DNA from: Symsagittifera roscoffensis
Taxonomy: Eukaryota > Xenacoelomorpha > Acoela > Convolutidae
NCBI RefSeq assembly: GCF_963678635.1
Contig: NC_087064.1
Location: 43,833,159-43,897,158 of the forward strand
Reading direction: 5' to 3'
DNA length: 64,000 nucleotides
The notes beneath the pieces were generated by a model. It was not told the DNA's origin and did not search any database. It saw only the letters and a list, made by a program, of their open reading frames with translations. Position numbers and translations under genes: made by a program. Every line of letters starts with the position of its first letter. Position 1 is the first letter of the stretch. Below are positions 46,361-57,055 of the stretch, one piece after another.

Positions 46361-47382
46361 AGGGGTAAATTACAATATGCAACACACAAGCAACTACCAT
46401 AACAATTGCTAACAGCACAAAAAAACTAAGTGATGTGGTAACTAAGCCGACAAAACATAAGCAGACAAACGAAAGTCCGACAATTCAATTTTTGCCACAA
46501 ATATTTCTTCAATTGCATACACACTGAAAAGAAAACAAGGTCCCACCAGCAGTCGAACCCCCGGCCTTAGGGTGCAAAAGCAAGGCGTTAGCTCTAGGAC
46601 AAATGCAAAGGAGCCCGGAAAGTTTCAACCTTCAATAAAAAGCGAGTTTACGTAAGTTTGTAAGAAAAATAGTTTACGGTAAAAAAAAGTCTAATTCCCG
46701 ATTACAAGACACTTGCGTTCGCAATCGTAGTAAATGATAATATCTATTCCAGCTGCTTAGAAAAATTCGAAGCTTTTTCTGTTACTGATCGAAGTGAAAC
46801 TTTTGATATTTTCGAACTATCGATTCGTAAGGTAAGCATTTTTATTGCAATTACCGCGTGTATGTGTGCACTCGTTTCTTATGAACTTTCTGGCGAATTG
46901 CTAAAAAAATGGCTATTTAATGATTTTCAATGGTCGCAATAGAGATATGTCTGCAGCTGTTTTTTGTATCTTGCTTAAGCGTTCAATTCATTATCTCACG
47001 AATTTTTGTAACACTTTTCGAAAAATCGTCAACAGGCACTATAATTGACAAATAAAACATTCGAATAGGAAATCTTGAATCGTGGAGTGCCACAAGGGAT
47101 AGTTCAAGGACGAAAAATTTTCACCCTCTATGTTAAAGATTTCCATTCAATTTTAAATTATCAAAATCAAGATATTCAATTTGCAGATGATACCAGCCTG
47201 ACGGTGAGCCAAAAATCTTCAAAATTATTGCAGGAGCACACAAAAAAAATGCTAGATGAGGCCGACGCTTACATTTAAAAGAAGCATCTCTTTCAATTTC
47301 GATAAAACAGAATTTCTTTTATATAACTGTGAAAATAGTATAGACTCACTTTTTCATATTGATCACGAAATTAAAGTTTGAA
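46361..47382 (+). pseudogene. LINE reverse-transcriptase relic, copy 1
   Basis: In broken frames: AFNSLSHEFL (RT motif A region), GVPQGIVQGRKIFTLYVKDF (block around GVPQG), FADDTSLTVS (catalytic [YF]xDD box), and SISFNFDKTEFLLYNC, followed by a stop at 47379-47381. Upstream, 46361-46940 matches 55295-55880. A tRNA-like segment lies at about 46535-46615 on the minus strand (B-box-like GGGGGTTCGACTGC). The block order fits the Jockey/CR1/I group of APE-type LINEs, which copy themselves by target-primed reverse transcription. Copy 2 (55295-60725) keeps about 36 bases near the HEF segment that are deleted here. Confidence 0.8.
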
Positions 47383-47944
47383 CCTGTTGAAGTCTGTTAG
47401 AATCATTCTTGAGTGTTCAGAGCTTATAAAAATTTTATCGGACAACGTATTAAACTTTTGAATCAAGTCTGACCTTCAATTTTGAATTAAACCGAAACAC
47501 TTACTGAAGTTTCGCGTTTTCCTTTTTGTCGGCGTTTTGTTTTTTTTTGCTCTAAATATTACATGGCAAATCGTCGTTGAAAGAAAAGTTTTTTTAATTC
47601 GGTTCTTGAAATTATGCAAAAATGGGCTCTTTTTCGTTCCTCCCCTCTTTTTTTAGCTCCAAATCACAATTGAATTTCAATTGAACACAGCAAAAAAAAT
47701 TTGATCATTTCTTGGAATAGTTTTGCTTTTCAATTTTCTAAGGAAAACTATACCACCTTTATTCTTTTCGATTTTCAAGAATCTTTTTTAATTGATACTT
47801 TGGCTATTTCCAACCCCCCCTCTCCCACGCATTTGAATTTAAATTTTGAAAATTTCAAGTTAAATTAAGTTCAAGTTGAAATAAAGTAAATTTGCATGGA
47901 GAACAAATTAATCATTGAGAACAATTTTTTTAATTCAAACTGCA
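47383..47944. other. Imp intron, nothing recognised
   Basis: T-rich intronic DNA between the LINE relic and a complete MITE. No features supported. Confidence 0.4.
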
Positions 47945-48157
47945 GGCTCTTTTCCAGTTCCCCCCTTCAAATTTAATTTTGAAAAGCTTATTTAACGTTG
48001 TCATAATGCAATGAAATTTGGCGTGGTGAACAAATCGACAACTGTGAACAGATTTGTTCTTCATACTTTACAGCATAACATCACGCATTTCGCCGTAATA
48101 ACATGTAAATCAAACATGAAACTCGGTATTTTGAAAAGGGGGGACTGGAAAAGAGCC
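47945..48157. mobile_element. Complete MITE, 213 bp, 8-bp TSD AAACTGCA
   Basis: Begins GGCTCTTTTCCAGTTCCCCC and ends GGGGGGACTGGAAAAGAGCC, inverted repeats of about 20 bases. AAACTGCA stands on both sides (47937-47944 and 48158-48165). Eight-base duplications with such ends fit a non-autonomous hAT-type (or other 8-bp-TSD) DNA transposon. No coding. Confidence 0.9.
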
Positions 48158-48616
48158 AAACTGCATTATAACAGCACGCATTGAGTTCAAGTTGAAATAA
48201 GTTCAAGTTAAAAAAAAAAGCAAATTTGCATGCTGAACAAATTAATCATTGAGAATATTTTTTAAATTCAAACTGCATTATAAACAACACGCATTTAACC
48301 GCTGAACACGTTAAACAACTATTCAAGTTGATTAATTGAAATTTGGAGGAGGGGGTGGAGAAGCCGATAATTTATCGCTAAAATTGACCAAATTTGAGAA
48401 AACTGGTGCAAAACGAAAATTTCTATTCCTCTGGGACATCTATAAACTAATTTCTCCTTTCAAAACCAGAAATTGTTCACGTTTTTAGCTATTTTCAAAA
48501 TCGCAATTTCTGATTTTTGACTCGTTTCAATTCCGCTTCCACATTTCAAATTTTTAAGTTTCTTAGTTGTCTTACGTGTTATTATAGCTGAATGCCGCTT
48601 TACAATCAACGCACAC

Positions 48617-51218
48617 TGTAGATTAACTAGTTTTCTTTATACAACAAATTTCACGTAATGATATTTTCTTAAACTGCGTATGAACGCATGCAAGTTGACT
48701 AAATTCCATTTGCGAAAAATCAAAGTTGAGCGAAGACAAACAATAAGACATTTCCTGAAAAAAAATCACCAAGACTAAGTATGAAAAAAAACAAATCTGT
48801 TCACAATTAGTTTGTTCAACATGCAACATTTCCTTACATTATGACAACGTTAAAGGAGTGTTTCAAAACTGAAAATCAAATGTGGGGGGAAGTGGAACAA
48901 AGCCAATTTTTATGAAACTTAATTTATGAAAATCTATCTAAAAAAATTGTCATGTTATAAGCTGAATTAAAACGTTTAAGCGTGAACAAGTGAACAGATT
49001 GTTGTAAGATTTCTTACATGCAAAATGCAGAGCGAACAAGTTTTGAACAGCTTTACGTATACATTTTATGAGGGGTGCGAAATGGAAAAAAACCGTGGCT
49101 CTTCTCCAGTCCCCCTTTTAATGTTTTCTGAAATTTAATATAAAAAGTCTATTTAAAACGAATTTTCATGTTAAAAACTGCATCAAAACGTGTGGAAAAC
49201 TGGAAAAGAGTCCGTTTTTTGCATCATTTCCGCTTTCGTGATTGGAGAAAACTGTTTGCATTGTTTTTAGCAAATGAACTTTAACTCGAATCAAAAAGAT
49301 ATAGAACTAACTCAAATTAATGCATGAAACAAAATGCACTAATCCCTATTGAACTCATACCTCTTTGATTTTCAAGAACCTGCTCTTTTCGTTTTTTGTT
49401 TAATTTTTCTTGGAATTTGATTTGTTAAAGCTTATTTGACATAATTTTTGATGTTCTAAACTGCTACAAAACGTGTGAGCGTAAAAAATTTACTAGTTTT
49501 GTTTATACAACAAATTTCACGTAATGATATTTTCATGAACTGCGTATGAATGCATGCAAGTTAAATAAATTCCACTTGCGAAAAATCAAAGATGAGCGAA
49601 GGCAAACATTAAGACATTTCCTGAAAAAAATCACCAAGACTAAGTATGAAAAAAAAAACAAATCTGTTCACAACTAGTTTGTTCATCATGCAACATTTCC
49701 TTACATTATGACAACGTTAAAGGAGTGTTTCAAAACTTAAAATCAAATGTGGGGGGAAGTGGAACAAAGCCAATTTTTATGAAACTTAATTTATGAAAAT
49801 CTATCTAAAAAGAATTGTCATGTTATAAACTGAATCAAAACGTTTAAGCGTGAACAAGTGAACAGATTGTTATAAGATTTCTTACATGCAAAATGCAGAG
49901 CGAAAAAATTTTGAACAGCTTTACGTATACGTTTTATGAGGGGTGCGAAATGGAAAAAAACCGTGGCTCTTCTCCAGTCCCCCTTTTAATGTTTTCTGGA
50001 TTTCAATATAAAAAGTCTATTTAAAACGAATTTTCATGTTAAAAACTGCATCAAAACGTGTGGAAAACTGAAAAAGAGTCCGTTTTTTGCATCATTTCCG
50101 CTTTCGTGATTAGAGAAAACAGTTTGCCTTGTTTTTAGCAAATGAACTTTAACTCGAATCAAACAGATATAAAACTAACTCAAATTAATGCATGAAACAA
50201 AATGCACTAATCCCTATTGAACTCATTCCTCTTCGATTTTCAAGAATCTGCTCTTTACGTTTTTTCGTTTAATTTTTCTTGGATTTTGATTTGTTAAAGC
50301 TTAATTGAAATGATTTTTGATGTTCTAAACTGCTACAAAACGTGTTAGCGTAAAAGATTAACTAGTTTTGTTTATACAACAAATTTCACGTAATGATATT
50401 TTCATAAACTGCGTATGAACGCATGCAAGTTGACTTAATTCCATTTGCGAAAAATCAAAGTTGAGCGAAGACAAACATTAAGACATTTACTGAAAAAAAT
50501 CACCAAGACCAAGTATGAAAAAAAAAAATCTGTTCACAATTAGTTTGTTCAACATGCAACATTTCCTTATATTATGGCATTGTCAATGAAGTTTTTCAAA
50601 ACTGAAATTCAAATGTGGGGGGAAGTGGAACAAAGCCAATTTTTATGAAACTTAATTTATGAAAATCTATCTAAAAAGAATTGTCATGTTATAAACTGAA
50701 TTAAAACGTTTGAGCGTGAACAAGTGAACAGATTGTTATAAGATTTCTTACATGCAAAATGCAGAGCAAACAAGTTTTGAACAGCTTTACGTATACATTT
50801 TATGAGTGGTGCGAAATGGAAAAAAGCCGTGGCTCCTTTCCAGTCCCCCTTTTAATGTTTTTTGAAACTCAATATAAGAAGTCTATTTAAAACGAATTTT
50901 CATGTTACAAACTGCATCAAAACGTGTGGAACAATGGAAAACTGAAAAAGAGTCCGTTTTTTGCATCATTTCCGCTTTCGTCGGAGAAAATTGTTTGCAT
51001 TGTTTTTAGCAAATGAACTTTAACTCGAATCAAACAGATAGAAAACTAACTCAAATTAATGCATGAAACAAAATGCACTAATCCCTATTGGACTCATACC
51101 TCTCTGACTTTCAAGAATCTGCTCTTTTCGTTTTTTCATTTAATTTTTCTTGGAATTTGATTTTTTAAAGCTTATTAGAAATGATTTTTGATGTTCTAAA
51201 CTGCTACAAAACGTGTTA
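48617..51218. repeat. Three tandem ~868-bp units
   Basis: Units begin at about 48617, 49482 and 50352, each with (A)ACTAGTTTT followed by TTTATACAACAAATTTCACG. Inside every unit are GTGGGGGGAAGTGGAACAAAG, GAACAAGTGAACAGATTGTT, GTGGCTCTTCTCCAGTCCCC and ATGCATGAAACAAAATGCAC. They differ by scattered substitutions and small indels. Each unit contains MITE-like ends (GGCTCTTCTCCAGTCCCCCT), so the array was amplified after MITE insertions. Located in the 9.3-kb Imp intron. Confidence 0.9.
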
Positions 51219-52875
51219 GCATAAAAAACTTTTAAAATGTGATAATTTTTCCTAGATGCAAATTGCCGTATCAACAAATTATGAGCAATTTTAAAGTTGT
51301 TAAGCGAGGAACTCGAAAAGAGCCCAAGAATCGTTTATAATTGACATTTTTCCGCTAAAGTAGACCCAATTTGAGAGAACTGCATTAAACCAAAAAGTTT
51401 TGATTCCGCTGGGAAATTTATTAGCTCTAATTCACATTCGTTTTTTGCGCCAATTCCTTCTCTTAAAAAGAGAGCATTCTTTATCTTCCTTTCAGCAAAC
51501 GAATTTCAATTAAACTAAAAAATCGAAAAAACCTTAACCATTGCAATATACGATATATCTTAAACTTGCAATAATTCATTTGTTAAACACGTAAAACAAT
51601 ACGTTGAATAAGCTTGAACATGGCGAGATAGTGAAGCCTGCATTTAAATATATAATAGAAGATAGATGAAAGTTTAAAAATTAGGAGACGGGTAGACAGA
51701 CATAATCAAATTAATTAAAAGAGAAGGTATACAGACAGATTGACAGACAGACTTAATTTGGCCCCGAAAAAAAATACTGAAAAATTAATGACCGTGCGGA
51801 AAGCTAAATGAAAACTTTTCTTAATTTTCTTAAGCATTGCAATATATGATATAGCTTAAGCATGAAAAAATTCATTTGTTAAATATGAGAAATTTTTATG
51901 CTTAAACATGGGAGATAGCTGTTACTCGCATTTAAATATAGTATAGATTAAATATAGTATAGATAGATACAGATTTCAAAAAAAAATGAAAAATCAAATT
52001 CGAAGTAACTCACCCACGCATTTTTCCATTAACCCACTCCCCTCGTAAAACTAGACAAATTCATTTTAAATAGACTTTATATTGAATTTCAGATAACATC
52101 AAAGGGGGGGGGGGCGGAAAAGAGCCTTAGTTTATTTTTCCTGTCAAAAAAACGTCACAACCATGTCATATTGCAATGAAACTTCTCGCAGTGAACAGAG
52201 TAACTAATGTGAACGGATATTTTCTCCATACTTCACAGCGAAATATCACGCAATTTGTTTTAATAACACGTCAACAAACTGTAAATAGAAATTTCGAAAT
52301 AGCACGGGGACACTAGTCTGCTCGGGGAAATTTCAACATCGTGTTAACGAAGTAAACGAAAAGCGAAAAAACTAAATCCCTTTAAAGGTTTCGGCATTTC
52401 AATAATTTGTTACAGTTCACATCTTTTTGAAAGAAACCGACTCAATTTTTAGGAAAATTGGATCAAAAGTTAAATTTTTAGGGCTTTTTTCCAATTTCCG
52501 CCCTACCTCTCACTTTTTCTACTTTTATAGTTGTTTTTCATGTAATTATGGCTATATGGGTAATGTGGCGATGTAAAGTACGAAAAACAGATCTGTTCAC
52601 AATTGTTAGTTTGTTCGCCATGCCAAGTTTCATTGCATCATGACAATAATAAAGTCATTTTTCAAAACTAGAAATTCAAAGGTGCGGGGGGTTGTGGAAT
52701 ATACTTTTTTCTTCGTCTTAAATTTAAAATCTAGTAGGAACTTCATTTCATACTAATTCATCATAATAACACGTAAAAAAACTATGGAAAAATTGAAATA
52801 TGGGGAACCGGGAAAAATCCAGTTCCCCCTTTGGTTTTTTCCGAAATTTTGTTTGTCTGTTTAAATTGACTTTTG
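51219..52875. other. Imp intron with MITE and dispersed-repeat fragments
   Basis: Contains a copy of the CTGGGAAATTTATTAGC dispersed repeat (about 51345-51560), a local GATAGATA/ACAGACAGA-rich patch (51640-51760, about 51950-51980) and half MITEs, one ending GGGGCGGAAAAGAGCC at 52126. No gene. Confidence 0.45.
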
Positions 52876-53085
52876 GACTCTTTTCCAGCCCCCCTTCGTA
52901 AAATTGCAAACAAGCTGCTCAAAAATTGTTCACACGGCATTTTGTATGTAAGAATTGTTGTACATATTTGTTCACCTGTTCACGTTGACGTTTCACAGCA
53001 ATTTATAACATGAAAAGTCATTTTAAATAGACTTTCATATATTGTATTTTAGAAACAATTAAAAGGAGGGAACTGGAAAAGAGCC
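52876..53085. mobile_element. Complete MITE, 210 bp, 8-bp TSD GACTTTTG
   Basis: Starts GACTCTTTTCCAGCCCCCCT (second base changed from the family GG) and ends GGAGGGAACTGGAAAAGAGCC. GACTTTTG flanks both ends (52868-52875 and 53086-53093). A further half element with a 16-G tract follows to about 53235. Confidence 0.85.
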
Positions 53086-53486
53086 GACTTTTGATGTTCT
53101 ATACTGCCATCAAGCGTAGTCGCGTGAACAAATTTATTACAAAATTTCTCACATACAAATTGCCGTATGAACAAATTTTAGGTAGTTTTATAATGCAATT
53201 TTACCAGGGGGGGGGGGGGGGGCGGAAAACAGCCGAGCGGCCGTATCATCATTCGTCTTTGTTAAATTTGTAACTTATATAAGTGAAATAAGGAAATCTA
53301 AAGAACACACTTAGACAGTTGTACGCAGCTTGGATTCTATTAATGAATATAAAACATGTCAAGTAAAAACAGCGGTTCTCGCTGAAAAGCCCGTATGTTG
53401 GCCCTTTCCCTTGTATAACTGATCCCTTATTAACTGAATCTTAAAAACAAAGCGCTTTATTTGGGCAATGGAAAACTACAATGTAC

Positions 53487-53813
53487 CTCTTGTCCCTGCA
53501 TCTGCTCGAAGAAAATTGGAGGAACAGGCAGAGGTGGCACATTGAGCTGGCCAGTGCCAAACGACGCATTCACTTGTGATTGAGGCATGAACTGCGCACC
53601 ACCATGTCCACCCAACATCGACGGAATAGTCTGATAGGTCGAGGGTAGAGCCGCCCCCAGACGGGCAAGAGTGAAGGGATCAGTGGGTGCTACAGCCTGC
53701 GACGTCAGGAACTGATGCGCGTAGGATGGTGGAGGCGCCGCACCCATGAAAGGGTTCCCGAAATGGGACCATCCATTTGTGGGGTAAAGAGACTGCATGT
53801 TGGCTTGTTGCTT
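53487..53813 (-). CDS. Imp: Imp/IGF2BP exon: KH2-KH3 linker
   Basis: 109 codons between acceptor (GAATTTTAG before 53813) and donor (CAAGAG|GTACAT at 53487), phase 0 at both ends. It encodes a Pro/Gly/Ala/Gln-rich, probably disordered segment (start KQQANMQSLYPTNGW, later GNPFMGAAPPPSYAHQF, LNVPPLPVPPIFFEQMQGQE) with no domain. IGF2BPs carry a Pro-rich linker at this point between the KH1-2 and KH3-4 pairs. The end joins in frame to PVMVQETTY of the KH3 exon. Introns of 7.4 and 9.3 kb flank it, both filled with transposons. Confidence 0.82.
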
Positions 53814-54358
53814 CTAAAATTCACTTCGCCTGATGCTATGCCTTCCCGCACTTTTCGATATAAATTGCCGCAAATTTATGAACACAGAGGTTAATGTCAA
53901 TTGTGCGGTAAATAGGAAATAAGTTTAAAAAATTATCCAAGATGCGAGCGAATATAATCAAGAAGAAAGTCAGAAACGAGAGCAGAACTGAGAGTCAAAT
54001 CATCTGATGAAGAAATGACTCACATTGAAAAGTCTGTGAGTAGAACACAAAAGTTCGGGAAATTAGAAATCATGCATTCGAGCTCGAGGCATCGAATCTA
54101 CGTCTCAAAAGGAATTCTAGCTCTAAATATACACCAAAATTTACACAAGTTTTACTTCAAATTTTGGATTGAAATATGAACAACTGGTTATTAACCGAAG
54201 GATAAAACCAAACATCCAACCCCCTCCCCTTCCCCCAAACATGCATTCATTTGACATTTGAATCTGCAGGCACCAACACGTGATGTTTGCTGTTCTATAG
54301 AACTATGCCAACTATGAGCACCGTAATACACCAACCCCGCATGGGTAAAAAAAATTAC
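53814..54358. other. Imp intron, nothing recognised
   Basis: AT-rich intronic sequence. No supported feature. Confidence 0.4.
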
Positions 54359-54424
54359 GGCTCTTTTTCCTTTTCCCCCCGAAAACGAACATCAGTTTTA
54401 TGGTCTAACGAGTGGTTTTACAAG
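54359..54424. mobile_element. Truncated MITE end
   Basis: GGCTCTTTTTCCTTTTCCCC and about 45 further bases (GGTCTAACGAGTGGTTTTAC) matching the left part of 54808-55010. It stops abruptly at the SGNH-like fragment. Confidence 0.7.
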
Positions 54425-54425
54425 C

Positions 54426-54650
54426 TTAATGGGTTTGCTTCATTCTGGGGCGGGTTGTAATCTCACATGTGTTTGCATTAATATCAGAACCCCTAAAATA
54501 ATCTCTAAAACTTTGCACCAAAATTTCAACACCCCCATCAGAAGGATGCAAACCATCCGAGCTGAGCGCATCGGTATTTTGACTAAAATTTTTGTTTATG
54601 TCTAAAATATCCAATTTTACTTCGCCCAAGTGGGCATTAATGGGCATTAT
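54426..54650 (-). pseudogene. SGNH-hydrolase C-terminal fragment
   Basis: An open minus-strand frame ends with a segment NTDALSSDGLHPSDGGVEIL followed by VQSFRDYF. DGLHPS with a following Gly and an amphipathic helix is the block V (DxxH) end of SGNH esterases, holding the catalytic Asp and His. Blocks I-III are absent. Esterase domains of this type occur in some LINE ORF1 proteins, and LINE debris adjoins on the other strand, so an origin from a LINE is likely but inferred. Dead fragment. Confidence 0.5.
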
Positions 54651-54795
54651 GTAGCCAAAAAATCAGAATGCAAATATTTAGGCCTTATTCTTGATTCAAG
54701 TTTATCTTTTCATGCTCAAATCAAAACAATTCTCCAAAAAATGGCACAAGGAATTAAAACTATAGATACAATTGGACATTGTTTTTACATTTTTT
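54650..54795 (+). pseudogene. LINE RT thumb fragment
   Basis: Plus-strand frame with ECKYLGLILDSSLSFHAQIK then TILQKMAQGIKTI before a TGA. KYLGxxLD is the conserved block directly following the FADD palm region in Jockey/CR1-like reverse transcriptases, so this could be the continuation of the frame that stops at 47381 in copy 1. Confidence 0.75.
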
Positions 54796-54807
54796 GATAC
54801 AGTTTTT

Positions 54808-55010
54808 GGCTCTTTTTCCTTTTCCCCCCACCTCACTCAAACATGAACTTTATGGTCTAACGAGTGGTTTTACAAGGTTAATTACGAAGACCAAATATGC
54901 TTGTTATGGCCTAATTAGTATGCATGCCAATTGTCACGACAATCGGACAAAGTGATCGGAAACTTCAAATATGAAAATTTGCAGGTGGGGGGGGGGAAAG
55001 AAAAAGAGCC
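54808..55010. mobile_element. Complete MITE, 203 bp, 8-bp TSD CAGTTTTT
   Basis: Inverted ends GGCTCTTTTTCC / GGAAAGAAAAAGAGCC, interior with a C tract near the left end and a G tract near the right. CAGTTTTT flanks both sides (54800-54807 and 55011-55018). It is the inverted relative of 61346-61525. Confidence 0.9.
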
Positions 55011-55018
55011 CAGTTTTT

Positions 55019-55294
55019 GATAGACATTTATGCAAAAAAGTGAAAAAATTTTCCGAATCGTCTCAAAACAAAATAAAGAAACCCAATCCCAAACATTTTC
55101 AAAATACCTGTTTTTATCAAACAAGAAATCTAGGAAAACATGCCAAGCAAGTCATTTGAGTTTAAAAAATGGCAACGGAACAAAACTTCCGAAGCGGAAA
55201 CCAAGCCGACAATCTATAAGCAGACACCGTTGAGCCGAAAACCAAAAAGAGCTTATACGAAAATTTTAAAAAGTTTCAAGCTCCCCTTGAAATT
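55019..55294. other. Possible LINE ORF1-proximal debris
   Basis: Several overlapping short frames rich in Lys/Arg/Ser/Thr (for example 55140-55355) directly upstream of LINE copy 2. A weak internal similarity (AAGCCGACAA, ATAAGCAGACA near 55202 and 55368) hints at an old local duplication. No domain. Confidence 0.25.
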
Positions 55295-55880
55295 ACAATG
55301 CAACACACAAGCAACTACCATGACAATTGCTAACAGCACACAAAAAACTCAGTGATGTGGCAACTAAGCCGACAAAACATAAGCAGACAAACGAAAGTCC
55401 GACAATTCAATTTTTGCCACAAATATTTCTTCAATTGCATACATACTGAAAAGAAAACAAGGTCCCACCAGCAGCCGAACCCCCGGCCTTAGGGTGCAAA
55501 CGCAAGGCATTAGCTCTAGGACAAATGCAAAGGAGCCCGGAAAGTTTCAACCTTCAATAAAAAAAGCAAGTTTACGTAAGTTTATAAGAAAAATAGTTTG
55601 CGGTAAAAAAAGTCTAATTCCCGATTACAAGACACTTGCGTTCGCAATCATAGTAAATGATAATATCTATTCTAGCTGCTTAGAAAAATTCGAAACTTTT
55701 TCTGTTACTGATCGAAGTGAAACTTTTGATATTTTCGAACTATCGATTCGTAAGGTAAGCATTTTTATTGCAATTACGGCGTGTATGTGTGTACTCGTTT
55801 CTTATGAACTTTCTGGCGAATTGCTAAAGAAAAGGCTATTTAATGATTTTCAATGGTCGCAATGGAGATATGTCTGCAGC
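55295..55880 (+). pseudogene. LINE relic copy 2, left part (split by the gypsy element)
   Basis: Closely matches 46371-46940 and continues after the LTR element at 60511-60720 with the AFNSISHEFF, KNRQQAL and GVPQG-region sequence. A tRNA-like segment (GGGGGTTCGGCTGC, minus strand) lies at about 55462-55540. A 130-codon frame spans 55494-55886 but has no recognised domain, and the equivalent frame is interrupted in copy 1. Confidence 0.75.
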
Positions 55881-56206
55881 TGTTAAAAAGTTAGGATACC
55901 ACTCGTAGTTGTATAAGAGTGTACTTAAACTAAGACTAGATTAAGATTACGGATGATTAAGATTCCTACTAAAATCTGTAGGCTTTTATTTAAGACTAAA
56001 TAAAAGACGGTGATGCTAACTAAGGTAAGAGAGGATTAAAAGATTGAATTGGTTTCGGTTGATTTGTTACGTATCATAAAAGATAGTGACCAATTCCGAG
56101 TCTACCAAAAGCCGTTGCGCTTTTGGCAGGTGTATAAATTAACAACTTAAAGGTCAACGATCAGTAAAGATCAGAGGTTAAATGAACAAACAATAATACT
56201 TTTACA
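55881..56206 (-). repeat. 3' LTR of the gypsy element
   Basis: 326 bp, TG...CA. On the minus strand the base run before it is CGCGGGGAA, a short purine-rich stretch that could be the polypurine tract. A GCCAAAAGCGCAACGGCTTT inverted segment inside can form a hairpin. Confidence 0.92.
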
Positions 56207-57055
56207 TTCCCCGCGAAAATTTATCTATAATCTATCCCTTTCGCCTCACAAGAGGAGAACAAAACAAAAGTAATTAAGCGCTAGAATAAATGACTAAGTA
56301 GGCGCATTGTCTAGGACCCCCGAGAGTGGATCTAGAACAGTAGGAACACAGACTTGGTAAAGCACCGAGGGCCAAGAAAGCGTATTGTATACTAGGTAAA
56401 ATTGCACGGTTATCAGGTCGAAAGAGCGGGTGTACGGTACGGAAAAGACAGATGAACGGGCCCGATGGGCCGGAAAGCATGTTCTTCAGCAATAACAAAA
56501 TTCAAAAACAAAGCACCTTAGATCGAATAGTATGTTTTCGTCGGGTGAAATAAATATAGACTGGTTACTATGGGCGAGCAAGAAACTGGAATAGCACCAG
56601 GGTAAATTGAGCAGTAAGGTAGGCAGGGAGTTATCCTTAGAATAGGCAAAATAAGTGGATAATACTAGCATGGATAAATCTAATGGTTATCCGGTGGTAG
56701 CGCCCAATGGGTGAAAAGAATTTTACCGACATTTCGGCGAAATTATATGGCTAAAGCAAGATTATAAGTGTTACCAATCATCTTTTTGGTTTAATATGAC
56801 AGCACTGGAAGTTTGTATGACTCTATGGCAATGGAATGTTAATAGCATTCAACAATAAACAAGATACTAAAGGTACTAAAAGTTTTGTAATGAAGTTTTT
56901 GAGAGTTCATGAACGTTTATGATAACATCTGGATTGGAGCTCCTACATCTAATTAGTTTCCCGATTTGCTGCCTTGTTTATTGTCCATCTCCTTAACTCC
57001 TCCAGCGTCATTGGCCGTCCAAGGAGTTCTATCGCCGAAATGATAGAGGAGGTGT
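56207..57055 (-). other. 3' untranslated part of the gypsy element
   Basis: Follows the stop codon of the integrase-tail frame. The minus strand shows only short frames (61-74 codons) without domains; no envelope gene is recognisable. Confidence 0.6.
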
